Both the position numbers and the translations under genes were made by a program. From NCBI GenBank assembly GCA_012932295.1, contig JAAONU010000019.1, positions 30,605,913 to 30,669,912 on the forward strand: a stretch of 64,000 nt of DNA. The letters run 5' to 3'. Below, one piece after another: positions 46,435 to 58,303 of the stretch. Under the pieces are notes generated by a model. The model did not search any database. It had not been told where the DNA came from and worked only from the letters and a program-made list of their open reading frames with translations. The first letter of the stretch is position 1. Every line of letters begins with the position of its first letter. This DNA is from Cyclina sinensis. Its lineage: Eukaryota; Mollusca; Bivalvia; Venerida; Veneridae.

Positions 46435-47998
46435 TACTCCTCACAAAAAGTCAAGCAACAAAATCATTTCTTTCTCGTTTTGGTCATATGACACATATAT
46501 TCACATAAGTGTACATGTGAAGAAAGGCACGTAATCAGTGCAACCTAACACCGTTAACACTCAGCACAAGATGCACGTGCAAAACGAGAAGTTTGCCCTT
46601 GATGTGTTAGGTACTATTTCACGTTTTCCTATTGGTGAAATCAGACTGTTCAGACTGAGTTTCGTTTTATGCTTCGTCATTGCACTCATTAAAAAGAAAA
46701 CCCAGGCTAGTTTCTGTACAGTTTTCACTAGTGACAATGGTTCGGCGAGTTTTGACAAAAGTTGAGGTGTCTCATGCCATTGGAATGCTTCAGGGTGGTG
46801 TTTCCCAGAGTGACGTTGCTTGGCAGCTCGGCGTCCACAGAAGCGTCATCCACAGGGCCTTTCAGCGCTTCCAGGCAACTGGACAATTCTCGGCAAGGTC
46901 AAGAACTTGTCGTCCGAGCGCTACAACCCAACGAGAGGATCGGTACTTTGTCACTTCTGCAAGGCGCCAACGCTTTGTGACCGCCAGAAGATTGCAATCC
47001 AACCTGGAATCTTCCACAGGAACTAGAGTTACCACTCAAACTGTGCGGAACAGGCTTCACCAGGCTGACTTTCGTTCACGCCGACCATCGCAACGGGTCC
47101 CCCTGAGTCAGCGTCTCAACTGGGCTTGCCAACATGCAAATTGGAGGCTGAATCAGTGGAAAAGAGTTCTTTTTACTGATGAGTCCAGATTCAGTTTGGA
47201 TTTCAATGATGGGCCTCAGGAAGTTTGGAGACAGCCAGGGGACCGATTTGCGGCTTCTGCTATTGCAGAACACGACCGTTATGGGGGCGGCAGTTTGATG
47301 GTTTGAGGAGGCATCTGGGCTGGAGGACGTGCAGTTCTTGTGCTGTTCCGGAGTGGCACGAACTGAACGCTACTTAAATGACGTCATCAGGCCTCAAGTG
47401 ATCCCCCAAACGAGGAGACTTGGTGATGGATACCTTTTCATAGATAATAATGCGCCATGTCACAGAGTACGAGTCATTCAAAATGAACTGAACGACAACA
47501 ATGTCGCTCGCCTTCATTGGCCAGCCCGTTCCCCAGACCTGAACCCCATCGAGCACGTGTGGAACATTCTTGGGCGAGCTGTGTATGGCATGCCCCTCCG
47601 TCCCCACACTCTGGATGCCCTTGAGGTAGCCCTTGTGAGGGAGTGGATAGCCATCCCACAGAACCAGCTGGACCGCTTAATTGCCTCGCTGCTACGCCGC
47701 ATTCAGGACTACATTGGTGCTAACGGGGGTCACACACGCTATTGAAAATGGTTTCGCGTGTTTTTGACCTGAAGTGTTTGAAATTTGCGTTGGCTGTTTA
47801 CATTTTACAACACCTGTTTACCATGTGTCTTACTTTTTGTGAACAGTATCGTGAGATCGGATTTCCAAGATGCTTTGTTAAATTTCACTTGATGAAATGT
47901 TGAAGATTATTTGTGCACCTATTCATTTACTATTGAAGTCTCATTAAATTTGTTTTACAGTTTAAATGTTTGTTGCTTGACTTTTTGTGAGGAGTGTA
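46435..47998 (+). mobile_element. Tc1/mariner-like element, 1,564 bp, both ends intact
   Basis: The left terminus ACTCCTCACAAAAAGTCAAG and its extension CAACAAA are matched inversely at the right end (CTTGACTTTTTGTGAGGAGT). Both ends abut TA (46433-46434 and 47999-48000), the target duplication of the Tc1/mariner superfamily. The element encloses one damaged transposase gene. Confidence 0.9.
46737..47745 (+). pseudogene. Tc1-like transposase, inactivated
   Basis: The frame opens with MVRRVLTKVEVSHAIGMLQG, followed by a helix-turn-helix (QSDVAWQLGVHRSVIHRAF), a second DNA-binding helix region and TDESRFSLDF. A TGA at 47304-47306 replaces the Trp expected in SLMVWGG. A frameshift at about 47310-47370 follows, and the C-terminal part then continues to 47745 with PDLNPIEHVW. 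The second catalytic Asp appears changed: the DDNA motif of the sister sequence at 43.5 kb reads DNNA here (about 47449). A stop, a frameshift and an active-site change make it certainly inactive. Confidence 0.85.
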
Positions 47999-48249
47999 TA
48001 TATTTCATAATGATTCTACGTATTTAAATCATAACCAATCTTATATGCGTCTTGTACATATCTAGGCATTCTGTTTATATTTATCAAATCTTTTCATGTA
48101 TAGCATGGATTAACACATAATGTTACAGCAAGATTTTTTAAGGTAGACAGTATTTTCCCTTATAAAATGTGATTACTAGAACTTAATATTTTTACAACTT
48201 ACTCACCAATATGCAGGGTTTATTCACCCTATAAGTATTTGTTTGAAAT

Positions 48250-48400
48250 ACTTATGTGCGGTCATAATCCCCTACGGACAAAATCCCCTAGGTTTATTTT
48301 CAAAAAAATGGACAAAATCACCTACATGTCAAAATCCACAATGGTCAAAATCCCCTAGTACTAATAATCCATTGTAGACAAATTCCCCTAGGTATATCCC
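48250..48400. repeat. short degenerate repeat of ACAAAATCCCCTA
   Basis: Five or six imperfect copies of (G/T)(G/A)ACAAAATCCCCTA(G/C) occur at irregular spacing. A (CTCA)n-like stretch follows near 48620-48648. Confidence 0.6.
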
Positions 48401-48700
48401 CTTCAAACATTTTGTCACACCACATAAATTTTCAATAGGATAATTAAACCATTTATTACACGAATTTATTTTCTATACATTCCTTTTAAATTGCTCGCGT
48501 GTTTTCAAATCATTCTTTTCAAATTGTTTGTGTCTTATAGACTCATTCGGTCGGGTGTATTCTAATGTTATTTCATGTATTGTTTTATATGGTTACATAT
48601 GACACATTAATAAAACTCACTCACTCGCTCACTCACTCGGATATTGTTTTCGCAGCCGTCAAAACAAATATCCGGCTTATATTATAGACACTGTTTGACA

Positions 48701-49262
48701 CTAACTTCAGCAGACTAGCAGACTGGCAGACTAACTTCAGCAGACTAGCAGACTAACTTCAACAGACTAGCGATTCGCAGACTAACTTCATAACCTCTTG
48801 ATACCCGTCTATGTCCAAGATAATTTAAGTTCAGTTAAAACTCGTTAACTCGAAGTCGATGGGACCAATGGAAAACATTCGACATAGACATTTTCGAATA
48901 AAAGTAAGTGAAACTGGAAAATTAGAATTCGGAGAGAAAAATGTGTTTGACATAAGCGACTTAAACGAGTTCGAGTTATCGAGAATGAACTATATGTTAT
49001 AAAACTCGCATATTACAAAACCATATCACACTGGCCTAAATCCACTATTTAATTATCATTTACGATTCTCTGTGGAATTAGCAGACTAGCAGAATAACTT
49101 CAGCAGACTAGCACACTAACTTCAGCAGACCAGCAGACTAGCACACTAACTTCAGCAGACTAGCAGACTAACTTCAGCAGACTTCAGCAGACTAGCAGAC
49201 TAACTTCAGCAGACTAGCAGACTAACTTCAGCAGACTAGCAGACTGACTTCAGCAGACTAGC
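48701..49262. repeat. left arm: 22-bp minisatellite in two blocks
   Basis: Block one has about four units, block two about eight. They are separated by about 290 bp of non-tandem sequence, about 170 bp of which (48831-48990) has no partner in the right arm. Confidence 0.9.
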
Positions 49263-49544
49263 AAATCACCGAATACAGTCGTTCATACCAACGACTGCCT
49301 ATGTCTTTGATAGACTATTATAACATTTGGACATTTTAGTAGGCGCTTGCAATATTTCCAGTTGTTGTTCACGTTTCTTAAGTGTAACAAGACGTATGGA
49401 AAATTAAACAAAAGACAACTCAGATGTGAATTAACTAATCTATTTTGAGCAGCAAAACAAACATGCGAAAACAAGAAAATAACAAGAGCTTTCTCTGTAG
49501 AGTGACTTACGCCCCCTAAATGAAGCTTTAAATTTCTAGGCAAA

Positions 49545-50085
49545 TTGATCTTGAAGATGAAGGTCATTGAGGGGTCAAGGTCACATATCTATATATAAGT
49601 TGGAAACTCTTGTCCAAAGGGGTGTTATGACTAAGTACGGAGTATATCAAGTTAATAAGGAAGTAACGGGCAATGTTACAGTTTTTGGACAAATGAATCT
49701 TAAAGGAAAGGATTATTCGTTGGTCAAGGTCAAAGGAATATAGGTTAAAGGGAAGCTGTTTTTAAAGTTGTGTTGTGTCCAAGTATAAAGTAGACCCTCT
49801 CACTAATAAACAATGTTTTACCAATGTTAGCAATTTTGGACACTTGGATTTCCAAGGTCATTCAATTGCCAAGGTCAAATAAATATAGGTCAGTTGGAAA
49901 GCTGTCCAAAGAGGTTTTCAAGTATGAAATATCTCACTTTACTATTAAGGGAGTTATGTCCAATATAAAAGTTTTTTGTACAATTCGATCTAGAAGATGA
50001 AGGTCATTCTGAGGTCAGGGTCAAATAAATATAAGTCAGTCAGAATGTCTTGTCCAAAGACTTGGTGTCTCTAAGCCTGAACCAT
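49545..50085. repeat. four degenerate tandem units of about 145 bp
   Basis: Each unit carries a TTTTGGACA-type start, GAAGATGAAGGTCATT, GGTCAAGGTCAAATAAATAT and TTGGAAAGCTGTCCAAAG, in order, at about 49548, 49680, 49830 and 49972. It lies within the centre of the putative foldback element and looks like a dispersed repeat. Confidence 0.6.
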
Positions 50086-51504
50086 TAACTTATATGGAAG
50101 TTATGGCCTATGTTGGACAGTTTTACATTCGCGGTGAAAAGAAAGAAGACACGTGGACTATGAATATATCACTTTAGACTGTGATTGGACATATGGATAA
50201 ACTATTGGTAGACCACGGATAGACTATGGAAACACTATGTCAGTCTTAAGGTAGACCACAAATACTATGGAAAGGCAATGGGAAGAATAAGATTAGACAA
50301 TGAATATACCACATACAAAAGACGAATGTCCCAGTGAATTCACTATACGCAAAGTTTACTGTATTTGAAAAATTATGCCGGTCTGTAGAGCGTATCTCTT
50401 GGGTCCGAGGGTACCAATATATGCTGGTGCTAACTGGGTCCCAACACCATCGGTAAGCTTGATTTGACAGAAATATCAAGTAAATATGTTGTTGCTGGTT
50501 CAAAGGTAGGAAGACGTGACATATTTGTTCGTTTAGAATAAAACAGAGGTGACAAATGTGATTCTGTGACACCTGAAAAACTCAACCCGAACAGAAACGT
50601 CACAGTTGATGTGAGGAATGTGTTTTGAAAGTGAGACTATGCAAGGCAAATGTCAAACGATTGGCAAATGCGGTCGTATTATTCACACTTGTGACAAATG
50701 CGCTCCTACAGTGCACGGTAACGGTCTATTGTAATAACTGCAGTTAAAAACTGCAGATGAAACAGGTTACATCACAATTTACTTAAAAATGATACTAATC
50801 TTTATATTTATTAGTCAATTTTAACTACAGTATATATTTTACTAAAATTGTTCCTATAAATTTTAAAAGCAAATTATTATCCAATCAAACTCACATCTTC
50901 AGCTATCTGCCATATGACATTAAACAGTTGCCACAAGGTCATTTAACACTACATTACAATGGAGGTTAAGGAGTTTACTTTGTAAATTTACCATGTCCTT
51001 TATTGCTCTGTAATGTTGTTTATCTAACAGTCAAAGAAAAAAGGACGTATTCTTGAAAGTTCAACAATAATCGTCGTGAGCGTGGGCTGGGGTTGGGTCT
51101 CGTCGTCCGGGGCGCGGGGGCACAGCAGGCGATAAAAGAAACTGTGTATTTCTTCTTTCACTCTCCTTTTCTTAAGGACCTTCTTCCTTTTTCTTATACT
51201 CATCACAAATTCGAATATATGGCTCTAATCACTAAATTCAAAGTATTCATTTCAAATTGAACTTGAAATACAGTTATTATTGAGTGATCTTCACCATAAA
51301 ACTGACATTATGACAAAGAGGAGAAGAATTAATTTAAGATGTCAATTGATAGCTTGTTTTCTCATCCTCTCAAGCAAATGTATATATGTATTAGCTTTTT
51401 ATGTTATATCGCAACATATATGTATCATTTTATATAAATAATACTGTTTAAACTAAAGACCATTATATATTGTGTAGCCTGGTATGATATCAGGCGTATT
51501 TATT
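50086..51504. other. central part of the foldback region, nothing recognised
   Basis: Short open frames only. A GC-rich spot at about 51075-51130 (GTCCGGGGCGCGGGGGC) stands out in AT-rich surroundings, without any assignable function. Confidence 0.45.
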
Positions 51505-52019
51505 ATTGCTATTCTGCTGTTCTGCTAGAGTTGTCCTGCTATTCTGCTACTAGAGTTGTTCTGCAATTCTGCTATTCTGCTAGAGTTGTTCTGCCATTCT
51601 GCTAGTCTGCTAGAGTTGTTCTGCCATTCTGCTAGTCTGCTAGAGTTGTTCTGCCAGTCTGCTAGTCTGCTAGAGTTGTTCTGTGGAAGTTTTCCTTTGA
51701 AGGGAGTACAATGAATTATAAAATAATTGTGATTTTATTTTTGTTTAAACGATTTTTATGCATTTCTAGGCGATTTAAGTTTTTATTAAAAAAAAATCAA
51801 ATGATTGTTTGTTGTTTTGTTTTTTTGTTGTTTTTTTTTTCGTTTATTTCAAATTCGTAAAACATTTTTATGGTTGTAAGAGTAATTTTGAAACACTTTC
51901 GCGCGTTTTCAGATGTCGTTGTTTCAGGCTGCTAGGCTGCTAACCCCAGGCTGCTAGGCTGCTAATTTCAGGCTGCAAGGCTGCTAACTTCAGGCTGCTA
52001 GACTACCAGGCTGCTAGCT
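51505..52019. repeat. related tandem repeats, 30-bp and about 22-bp units
   Basis: At 51511-51680 the unit CTGCTAGAGTTGTTCTGCCA plus TTCTGCTAGT repeats about five times. At 51926-52019 CAGGCTGCTAGGCTGCTAAC-type units repeat four times. Both are built from the same CTGCTAG words as the 22-bp unit of the right arm. Confidence 0.85.
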
Positions 52020-52090
52020 TTATGGTAATGCGAGTTTTATAACATAGTAAAATGAAAATTATGAATTACTTAAAACATCTTGGACACAAG

Positions 52091-52437
52091 TCTGCTAGTC
52101 TGCTGAAGTTAGTCTGCTAGTCTGCTGAAGTTAGTCTGATAGTCTGCTGAAGTTAGTCCGCTAGTCTGCTGAAGTTAGTCTGCTAGTCTGCTGAAGTTAT
52201 CTGCTGAAGTTAGTCTGCTAGTCTGAAGAAGTTAGTCTGCTAGTCTGCTGACGTTAGTCTACTAGTCTGCTGAAGTTAGTCTGCTAGTCTGCTGAAGTGA
52301 GTCTGCTAGTCTGCTGAAGTTAGTCTGCTAGTCTGCTGAAGTTAGTCTGCTGAAGTTAGACTGCTAGTCTGCTGAAGTTAGTCTGCTAGTCTGCTGAAGT
52401 TAGTCTGCTAGTCTGCTAAAGTTAGTCTGCTAACTTC
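52091..52437. repeat. right arm: 22-bp minisatellite, about 15 units
   Basis: TCTGCTAGTCTGCTGAAGTT plus AG is the exact inverse complement of the left-arm unit. A few units are shortened to TCTGCTGAAGTTAG. Confidence 0.95.
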
Positions 52438-52744
52438 ACAGAGACGTTTGACACCTATTTTATCCTAGATTCTGACTCTTAATTCTTCACATGAAGACAA
52501 GTTTAGTTACTGCATGTGTACTGTGTCTTGGGAGCAGTTTCTTGGATTTTAATTACCACCCCACCTAAATCAAACTAATTGGATCAAGCATACAGACAGT
52601 GGCAGATTAGAAAGATGAAGAAATGAAAATTCATTGTGTGACATTTGAAAACCCAGGCTTACATTATAGGTATAAAAATGAAATAATTTCTTTTTCTGAT
52701 AGTACAAAATATTTAAATGGTTAAATGTAACGATCGTATTAGTA

Positions 52745-52830
52745 TTTGAATGTCAGAGATAGTTCAGTCGGTTGAGTGTAGAACCTAAGTCTGATGAGAG
52801 GTGGGCGCCATGTGTTCAAGTCCCTGGTAA
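52745..52830 (+). mobile_element. tRNA-derived SINE head
   Basis: An A-box-like TAGTTCAGTCGGTTGAGTG and a B-box-like GTGTTCAAGTCCCTGGT are about 50 bp apart. Flanks do not pair as an acceptor stem. Confidence 0.6.
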
Positions 52831-55800
52831 GGCAAAGTTTCCAATGGAGATTTAATTGAGGAAGTTGCGTTTGTTCACACGTAGGAGTGTTTTAAATTTC
52901 TTATGGAGTAATTGGGAGTATCCCGGAAACCCTAGTTAGATAATTGACCAGCTGTCAGTTTATTTAAAGTTTAGCCTATATATTAAGAGTTGGAAAGGGA
53001 ATAAACCAAAATAAAAAAAAATGTCTATTTACTAAAAAAACTTCACAGGATTTATATCTCAACCTTTTTTCAAAGAACCAAGTTACTGTTTTGTTATATG
53101 GTTAAAAGGTTCTACACATATTTGGTTATGGTTTTCTGTACCAAGGCAATAATTACTACATTATTTTTATCCAACTTTTTTATCTTTTTACTCCTATCTC
53201 GAATTCATCAGATTACTGGATCAATGCAGTTTCTGGGGGTATTTATCACGTTTAGTGATAGATCCTGTTTATATCTACATTTTCTTTTCTGATGACTAAT
53301 CTACGCGATTAAATATTTTTCTTCTTCAAACCGTTATAACTCCTCTACCACCCAGGGACAATAATATAGGTGTGCACGTGTCCCTCGTTCTGTTTGCCAG
53401 TCAATTAATTTTTCCTTATTATGGGTTTAATGTTATATAGAAATGTTAATTTCATTTCAGAAAGATCAATGGATTTTGATAATAATATAATTACCCTCTT
53501 TTATATTTATATTGATTTATATATTCGTATTTGACCTTGATTAATGTGATTATTATACGTGAATGGAAGAAAAATGCTGTTTAATTCTTAATAAAATATA
53601 TATATATATTGTCATTGTCATTGCCTATTTCATCTCAAGTCCATAACTTCGTCACTTATGGGTGGATTTGATAATAGATCCCAGGAGGTGTTAATACATC
53701 GGTAGAAGTTTCTGTTATAAAGTCGTGCTGTATGTTGCGTCCACTTCATTACTTCCACAATTATGAATGGTTTTCAGTTTTCAGTACAACAAGAACCAGA
53801 GTCATAACTTCCACAGTTATTCTGTTCAACAAAAACTAAACATGCCCGTTCGTCTGTCTGTCATTGTCTGCCTGCACAAAAAATTTTTGTGTAGCGCGTA
53901 TATCCGACAGTGTAAGAGTTACAGTTTTAAAACTTCACAGAAATGTTGCGCAGAATCTTAACTTGTTTATGTTTGTCTAACCGTCATTCTTCCGTCACAA
54001 ATTTCGTGTTACACAAACCCCAGAACAAGAAGACATACAGTGATAAAACTTCATCAAAATGCAAAGCACTTGCTGAAATTGTAAATGTTTGCTTTGGGTG
54101 TCGTTCTGTCTGAAGATTCAAAGGTCAAAGTCATAATAAAGTTTGCAGTAAAGAACAGCCCTACATTAGGTCAAACTAGGGATTGTATTGAAGGTACATG
54201 TGCTCCCAAGTGCACTGTCACATTATTTGCTTCTATTTTCAAAAACATGTTAAAAACATGTGTCATCTAGTACAAAATTTTATATTTTCAGTAAGGCTAG
54301 TCGAAGATTTGCGAATAGTCACGGCTGTCTATGTCCCCTGTCAGTTGTCTTCTTTCGTTGACAAAGCCATTATTTCATTTTATTATTTAACTTCTCAACA
54401 TGAATAGTTTCCACTAGGGTGACGAGTTTAAATATGTAACTGTTCCCTATTACCCTGCCAACAATAGCTACCACGCCAATAGGACATTCACTAGTAAATT
54501 TAAATAATTGACTAATTTTCTTTTAATTAGAAAAAATGGAAAATTTGTCTCTATAAATGTTAAAATCGGTAGCGTGCGGGTCATTAAAATATGTTAATTA
54601 TAAATAATTCAAAAATTGCTGGCACAAAAGGAAGTGGTCATATTAACTCAATGTAAACATTACAGTCAATTTAAACAAAATCGATTTATGACACATATTT
54701 AAAATTTAGAGTAAATTCTTTTAGATATTTTATAAAATTTGTATTTTTGAGAGCTTTTAAATGTTAAAGTTGAAAATTTTATTCCACTGACAAAGCTTTC
54801 TTTAAAAAAAGATAGTTTAGATCAAACATTAATAACAGCAAAAATGATATCTTACGTTCTAAACCTTAGTTATAGATATGTGGATAAATGAATTGTTAAA
54901 ATATTTCACTCCAAACACAAAAGAAATGAATATTTGTTATTTTTTGCCATGCATTAGACTATTCAGTTCAGCTCCGGAACTGAATGTATTTCAGGCATTT
55001 CACCGTCGACGACAATTATACGGCCAACAAGTTGGTTGAAATATATTCAGTTTGTCGTGTGAACAACAGAAGTTGTTAGGCACAGGTTTTTTTGTCAACA
55101 TTTACGAGAAAAAGAAAGCATTTTATCTCATTGCTGATTCTGTGCTTCTTTCTTCCGTTCTTTTTGCTTGATTACTTGACCTACGGGCCTACACTTGATA
55201 ACGATAATTTCTGTAAAGTTTTGTCCAGATCCGACAAGAGGTTATTGAGATGTGCCCATATGTGTTCAAGTTTGGCAAATCAAGGTTCATAACCTCGCTG
55301 AAAATTATTGAACCGGAAAATACCAACAATATGCTCACCTACGCTTTGTACCAATAGCAAGTTCCAGCTGTGAAGGAGAAGAAAGGCAGAAAAACCTTAT
55401 TAGATACATACAGAGAGATATATAGACAGACAGGCAGACAAACCTACATACAGATGGAAAGTGCAAAAACACTATCCAACCCACTTCGTGGGAGGGAGAC
55501 ATAATTAGCCAACTGATGATGAATTTTAATGAATAGTTGATACGTGTCACTCTACTATGAAATTAAGACACCGTAAAGCCGAAATACTGTTTCGGTGGTT
55601 TAATACAAACAACAATAACCTTTTATAGACCACTTTTTTACGTATGGGTCCCGTTTTTCTCTCCTATTGGCTCAGTTGTTCTTCCTTTCTGTTCAAATAC
55701 AAGTTGGGCAATAATAGAAATATAAAATTAAAAAAGGTTAATTAATAATAAAAAACATAAACACAGCGGCAGGTAAGAACTTCTGACTTTTATTCCTCCA

Positions 55801-57424
55801 TGTATGAGGAGTATAATATCTTTACAAATAACAAATATATATGGTCGACTAATAGACAGCTTAATACCTAGGACAAATCAAACAAAATTGATGCGTACAG
55901 AAGTTGTACATTGTTTAGATGTGGCAGTATGCAGTAACAAATACAATAACAGAATAAGGCAACAGTAACATGAAGTATTACATTCAAACAGATCATAATT
56001 AATATTTTCAATATGTTTTTGTTTAAAAATGTTGCCTGTTTTTATACAAAATAAACTGTGATCAGATCTAACACTTAAACATAAAGAGTTAGGCTCAAGT
56101 CACCGATTCTTTCTTACACATTAGTTTGAAAAATATCAATATATTAATTTCAAATTTACTGCATGAAAAGGACTCTCACAATATGTTCACAATGAATAGT
56201 TTCGATATATCATTTGGAAGTACAGAATCACTTGAATTCAAGAGATATAGTTTCATGATTTAATCCTGATTGAGAACATGTGGGACACTTTTGGGTGATC
56301 AGACGTAAATTGTCCCGTTACCTTGGTTACAGGACCACTTGAAAGTATGGTACTTGATGCTTTAGTTCCTTGACGAAAAGCAGTCGCGTACAAAGGCCAT
56401 GAAATAATATTTCTTTCGTGTCTTGATCTAATATGTTATTTCTGTAAATAATAAGGTATAATTATCTATCGAAGTATAAGTTGCTCAAGGGCGCATAACT
56501 TTAATGTGAAAACGGAAATATAAGATAAATCGTTCGAGGAAAAAGTGACGACATCCCCGAAGGCACGCATGTATATTATTAAAGTCTAGTAAAGTTTGAC
56601 TAATTATGTATATTTTCTGATTAAAATGTAATCAGAAATCTATCTGAAACTGGTGTACTAGTGTAGAACATATCGAAGATTCAAAGTTTATCAAAAGCAA
56701 CACAATGAAACAGTTTGTCTTCAAAGTAGTTCGATAATCATTCCTGTCGCGAAATAAATAACGATAAAAATATCTTTTCCGTGTCTTAGGCCCGAACTTG
56801 GCATGGCTGCCAAAGCAATTTTAACCCGTTATGGACAGGTTTTAACCAATCGTCAAGTCGAACTTGTAATCCCAGAAAGCTTCGTCAAAATACTGCTTTA
56901 GAATCTTGCCTGTCAAAAATATAAATGAATGAGGACTCTGTTTATAACGGTTGCAGCTTATAAAATGCTCGGTGTCTTCTATTTATGTGAGTTCACTTAT
57001 CGTCGGTACGGGTTACCCACATGACCGAGGTTTGTTAATGATATGTTGGATAGTGCAAAATACAGAAAGCGTACACTACTAGTTCTTTTACATGGTCTAT
57101 GTATAACGAACGATAGATGGAACCTCGGTTTAACTGCTCAAATGGCTGACAATGAATAGTGTTATTGGGGAACGAGTAATAGAACATTACTTTTTTCACA
57201 TTGTTTAGTATATGGACTGTATACATTGTCATCCAGAGTCACGCCGATCGATCTAGTCACATTTTTTGGCGATGTTTGCTAAACGTAAACGTATTTTTTT
57301 TTAAAAAATCATTGAAATGACAGAGTTATACCAGTTACACAATAGGCGACAATTTTCAAATTTCTGTCTAACTGAGAATGTCTAGCGTCGGTACCTCTGG
57401 TCTGTAAATTTTTTAACTAAGTAA
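52831..57424. other. AT-rich intergenic DNA, no gene recognised
   Basis: I found only short frames, a short (AT)n run near 53600, CTGTC- and GACAGACAGG-type simple sequence near 53850 and 55430, and no domain-bearing translation. Regulatory elements of the neighbouring genes cannot be recognised by eye. Confidence 0.5.
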
Positions 57425-57775
57425 CGACCTGTCGGTGTAGCGGCTTCATTGGGACAGTCTACCGAATGGCAACAGTCTCTAGGCCGAATCGCTGTAGTGG
57501 CCGAATTACAGCGGTCTTGTGGCTGAATAGAAGCGGTCTAGTGAATGAATTGCAGCGATCAAGAAGTTGAATTGCAGCGGTCTAGTGGCCGAATTACAGC
57601 AGACTAGTGGCCAAATTGTAGAGGTCTAGGGCCGAAATGCAGCGTTCTAGTGACCGAATCGCAACGGTTTAGAGGCAGAATCGCAGAGGTCTAGTGCTGA
57701 ATTCCAGTGGTCTTAAGGCCAAATTTTAGCTGTAGTGTGGCTGGATCGCACTGGTCTAGAGGCCGAATCACGGCG
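57425..57775. repeat. degenerate minisatellite, about 22-bp unit
   Basis: The words GGCCGAATTGCAGCGGTCTA and GTG recur about 14 times with many substitutions and small length changes. It lies about 530 bp past the stop codon of the Toll-like receptor. Confidence 0.85.
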
Positions 57776-57926
57776 AAGTTCAAAACATTGGGAAAAAAAG
57801 GAGTTTTAGAGACGTATCCGAATAAAAAAACATAAATTTAATGGTTTGTATTTTGGCTTTTAATGTTATGAACATCCTAATGGCCTCAAATTTACATTGC
57901 TAATCACAATCAAAATCGTGAATTTT

Positions 57927-57932
57927 TTTATT
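57927..57932 (-). promoter_or_regulatory. candidate polyadenylation signal AATAAA
   Basis: AATAAA on the minus strand, about 370 bp past the stop codon of the Toll-like receptor gene. Motif evidence only. Confidence 0.3.
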
Positions 57933-58303
57933 AAATAACAGTGTTTCGAAAACTTTTCCGAAATTCAAAATTATATGTATCTTAATAGATGTACATGAAT
58001 ACTAATTTTAGGTTGCTAGTGGCCATTACAAATTATATTTTTTACTTGCAATACAATGCATATTTAGGTCTGAAATGCAAATGCTTCTCTTTTTTAAAAA
58101 AATCTTTCAAAATATCCAATAGTCATCTTACACTATTAAGTTTTGTTATAACTGACTTCAAAACACATATTTTAAACAGATACTCGTTCATTTTAGCCTA
58201 ATAGGCCGCTTGGTCCAAAACGACCAAAGTCATTAAAAGCCTAAACAAGCAAATTCGTTTTTTATAGAGCTCTTCTGAATTTTGAAGTCATCCGATTTTC
58301 AAC

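Larger units (their letters stand above)
48701..52437. mobile_element. putative foldback element with minisatellite arms
   Basis: A 22-bp unit, CTAACTTCAGCAGACTAGCA plus GA, is tandem in one orientation on the left (48701-48790, 49081-49262) and in the inverse orientation on the right (52091-52437). Non-tandem parts of the arms also match inversely. TGTCCAAGATAATTTAAGT at 48812 pairs with 52068-52086, and TGTTATAAAACTCGCAT at 48995 pairs with 52028-52044. The centre, about 2.2-2.8 kb, contains another tandem repeat but no recognised protein. Long inverted arms made of short tandem repeats are the mark of foldback (FB) elements as known in Drosophila. Ends and target duplication were not resolved. 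Confidence 0.6.
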
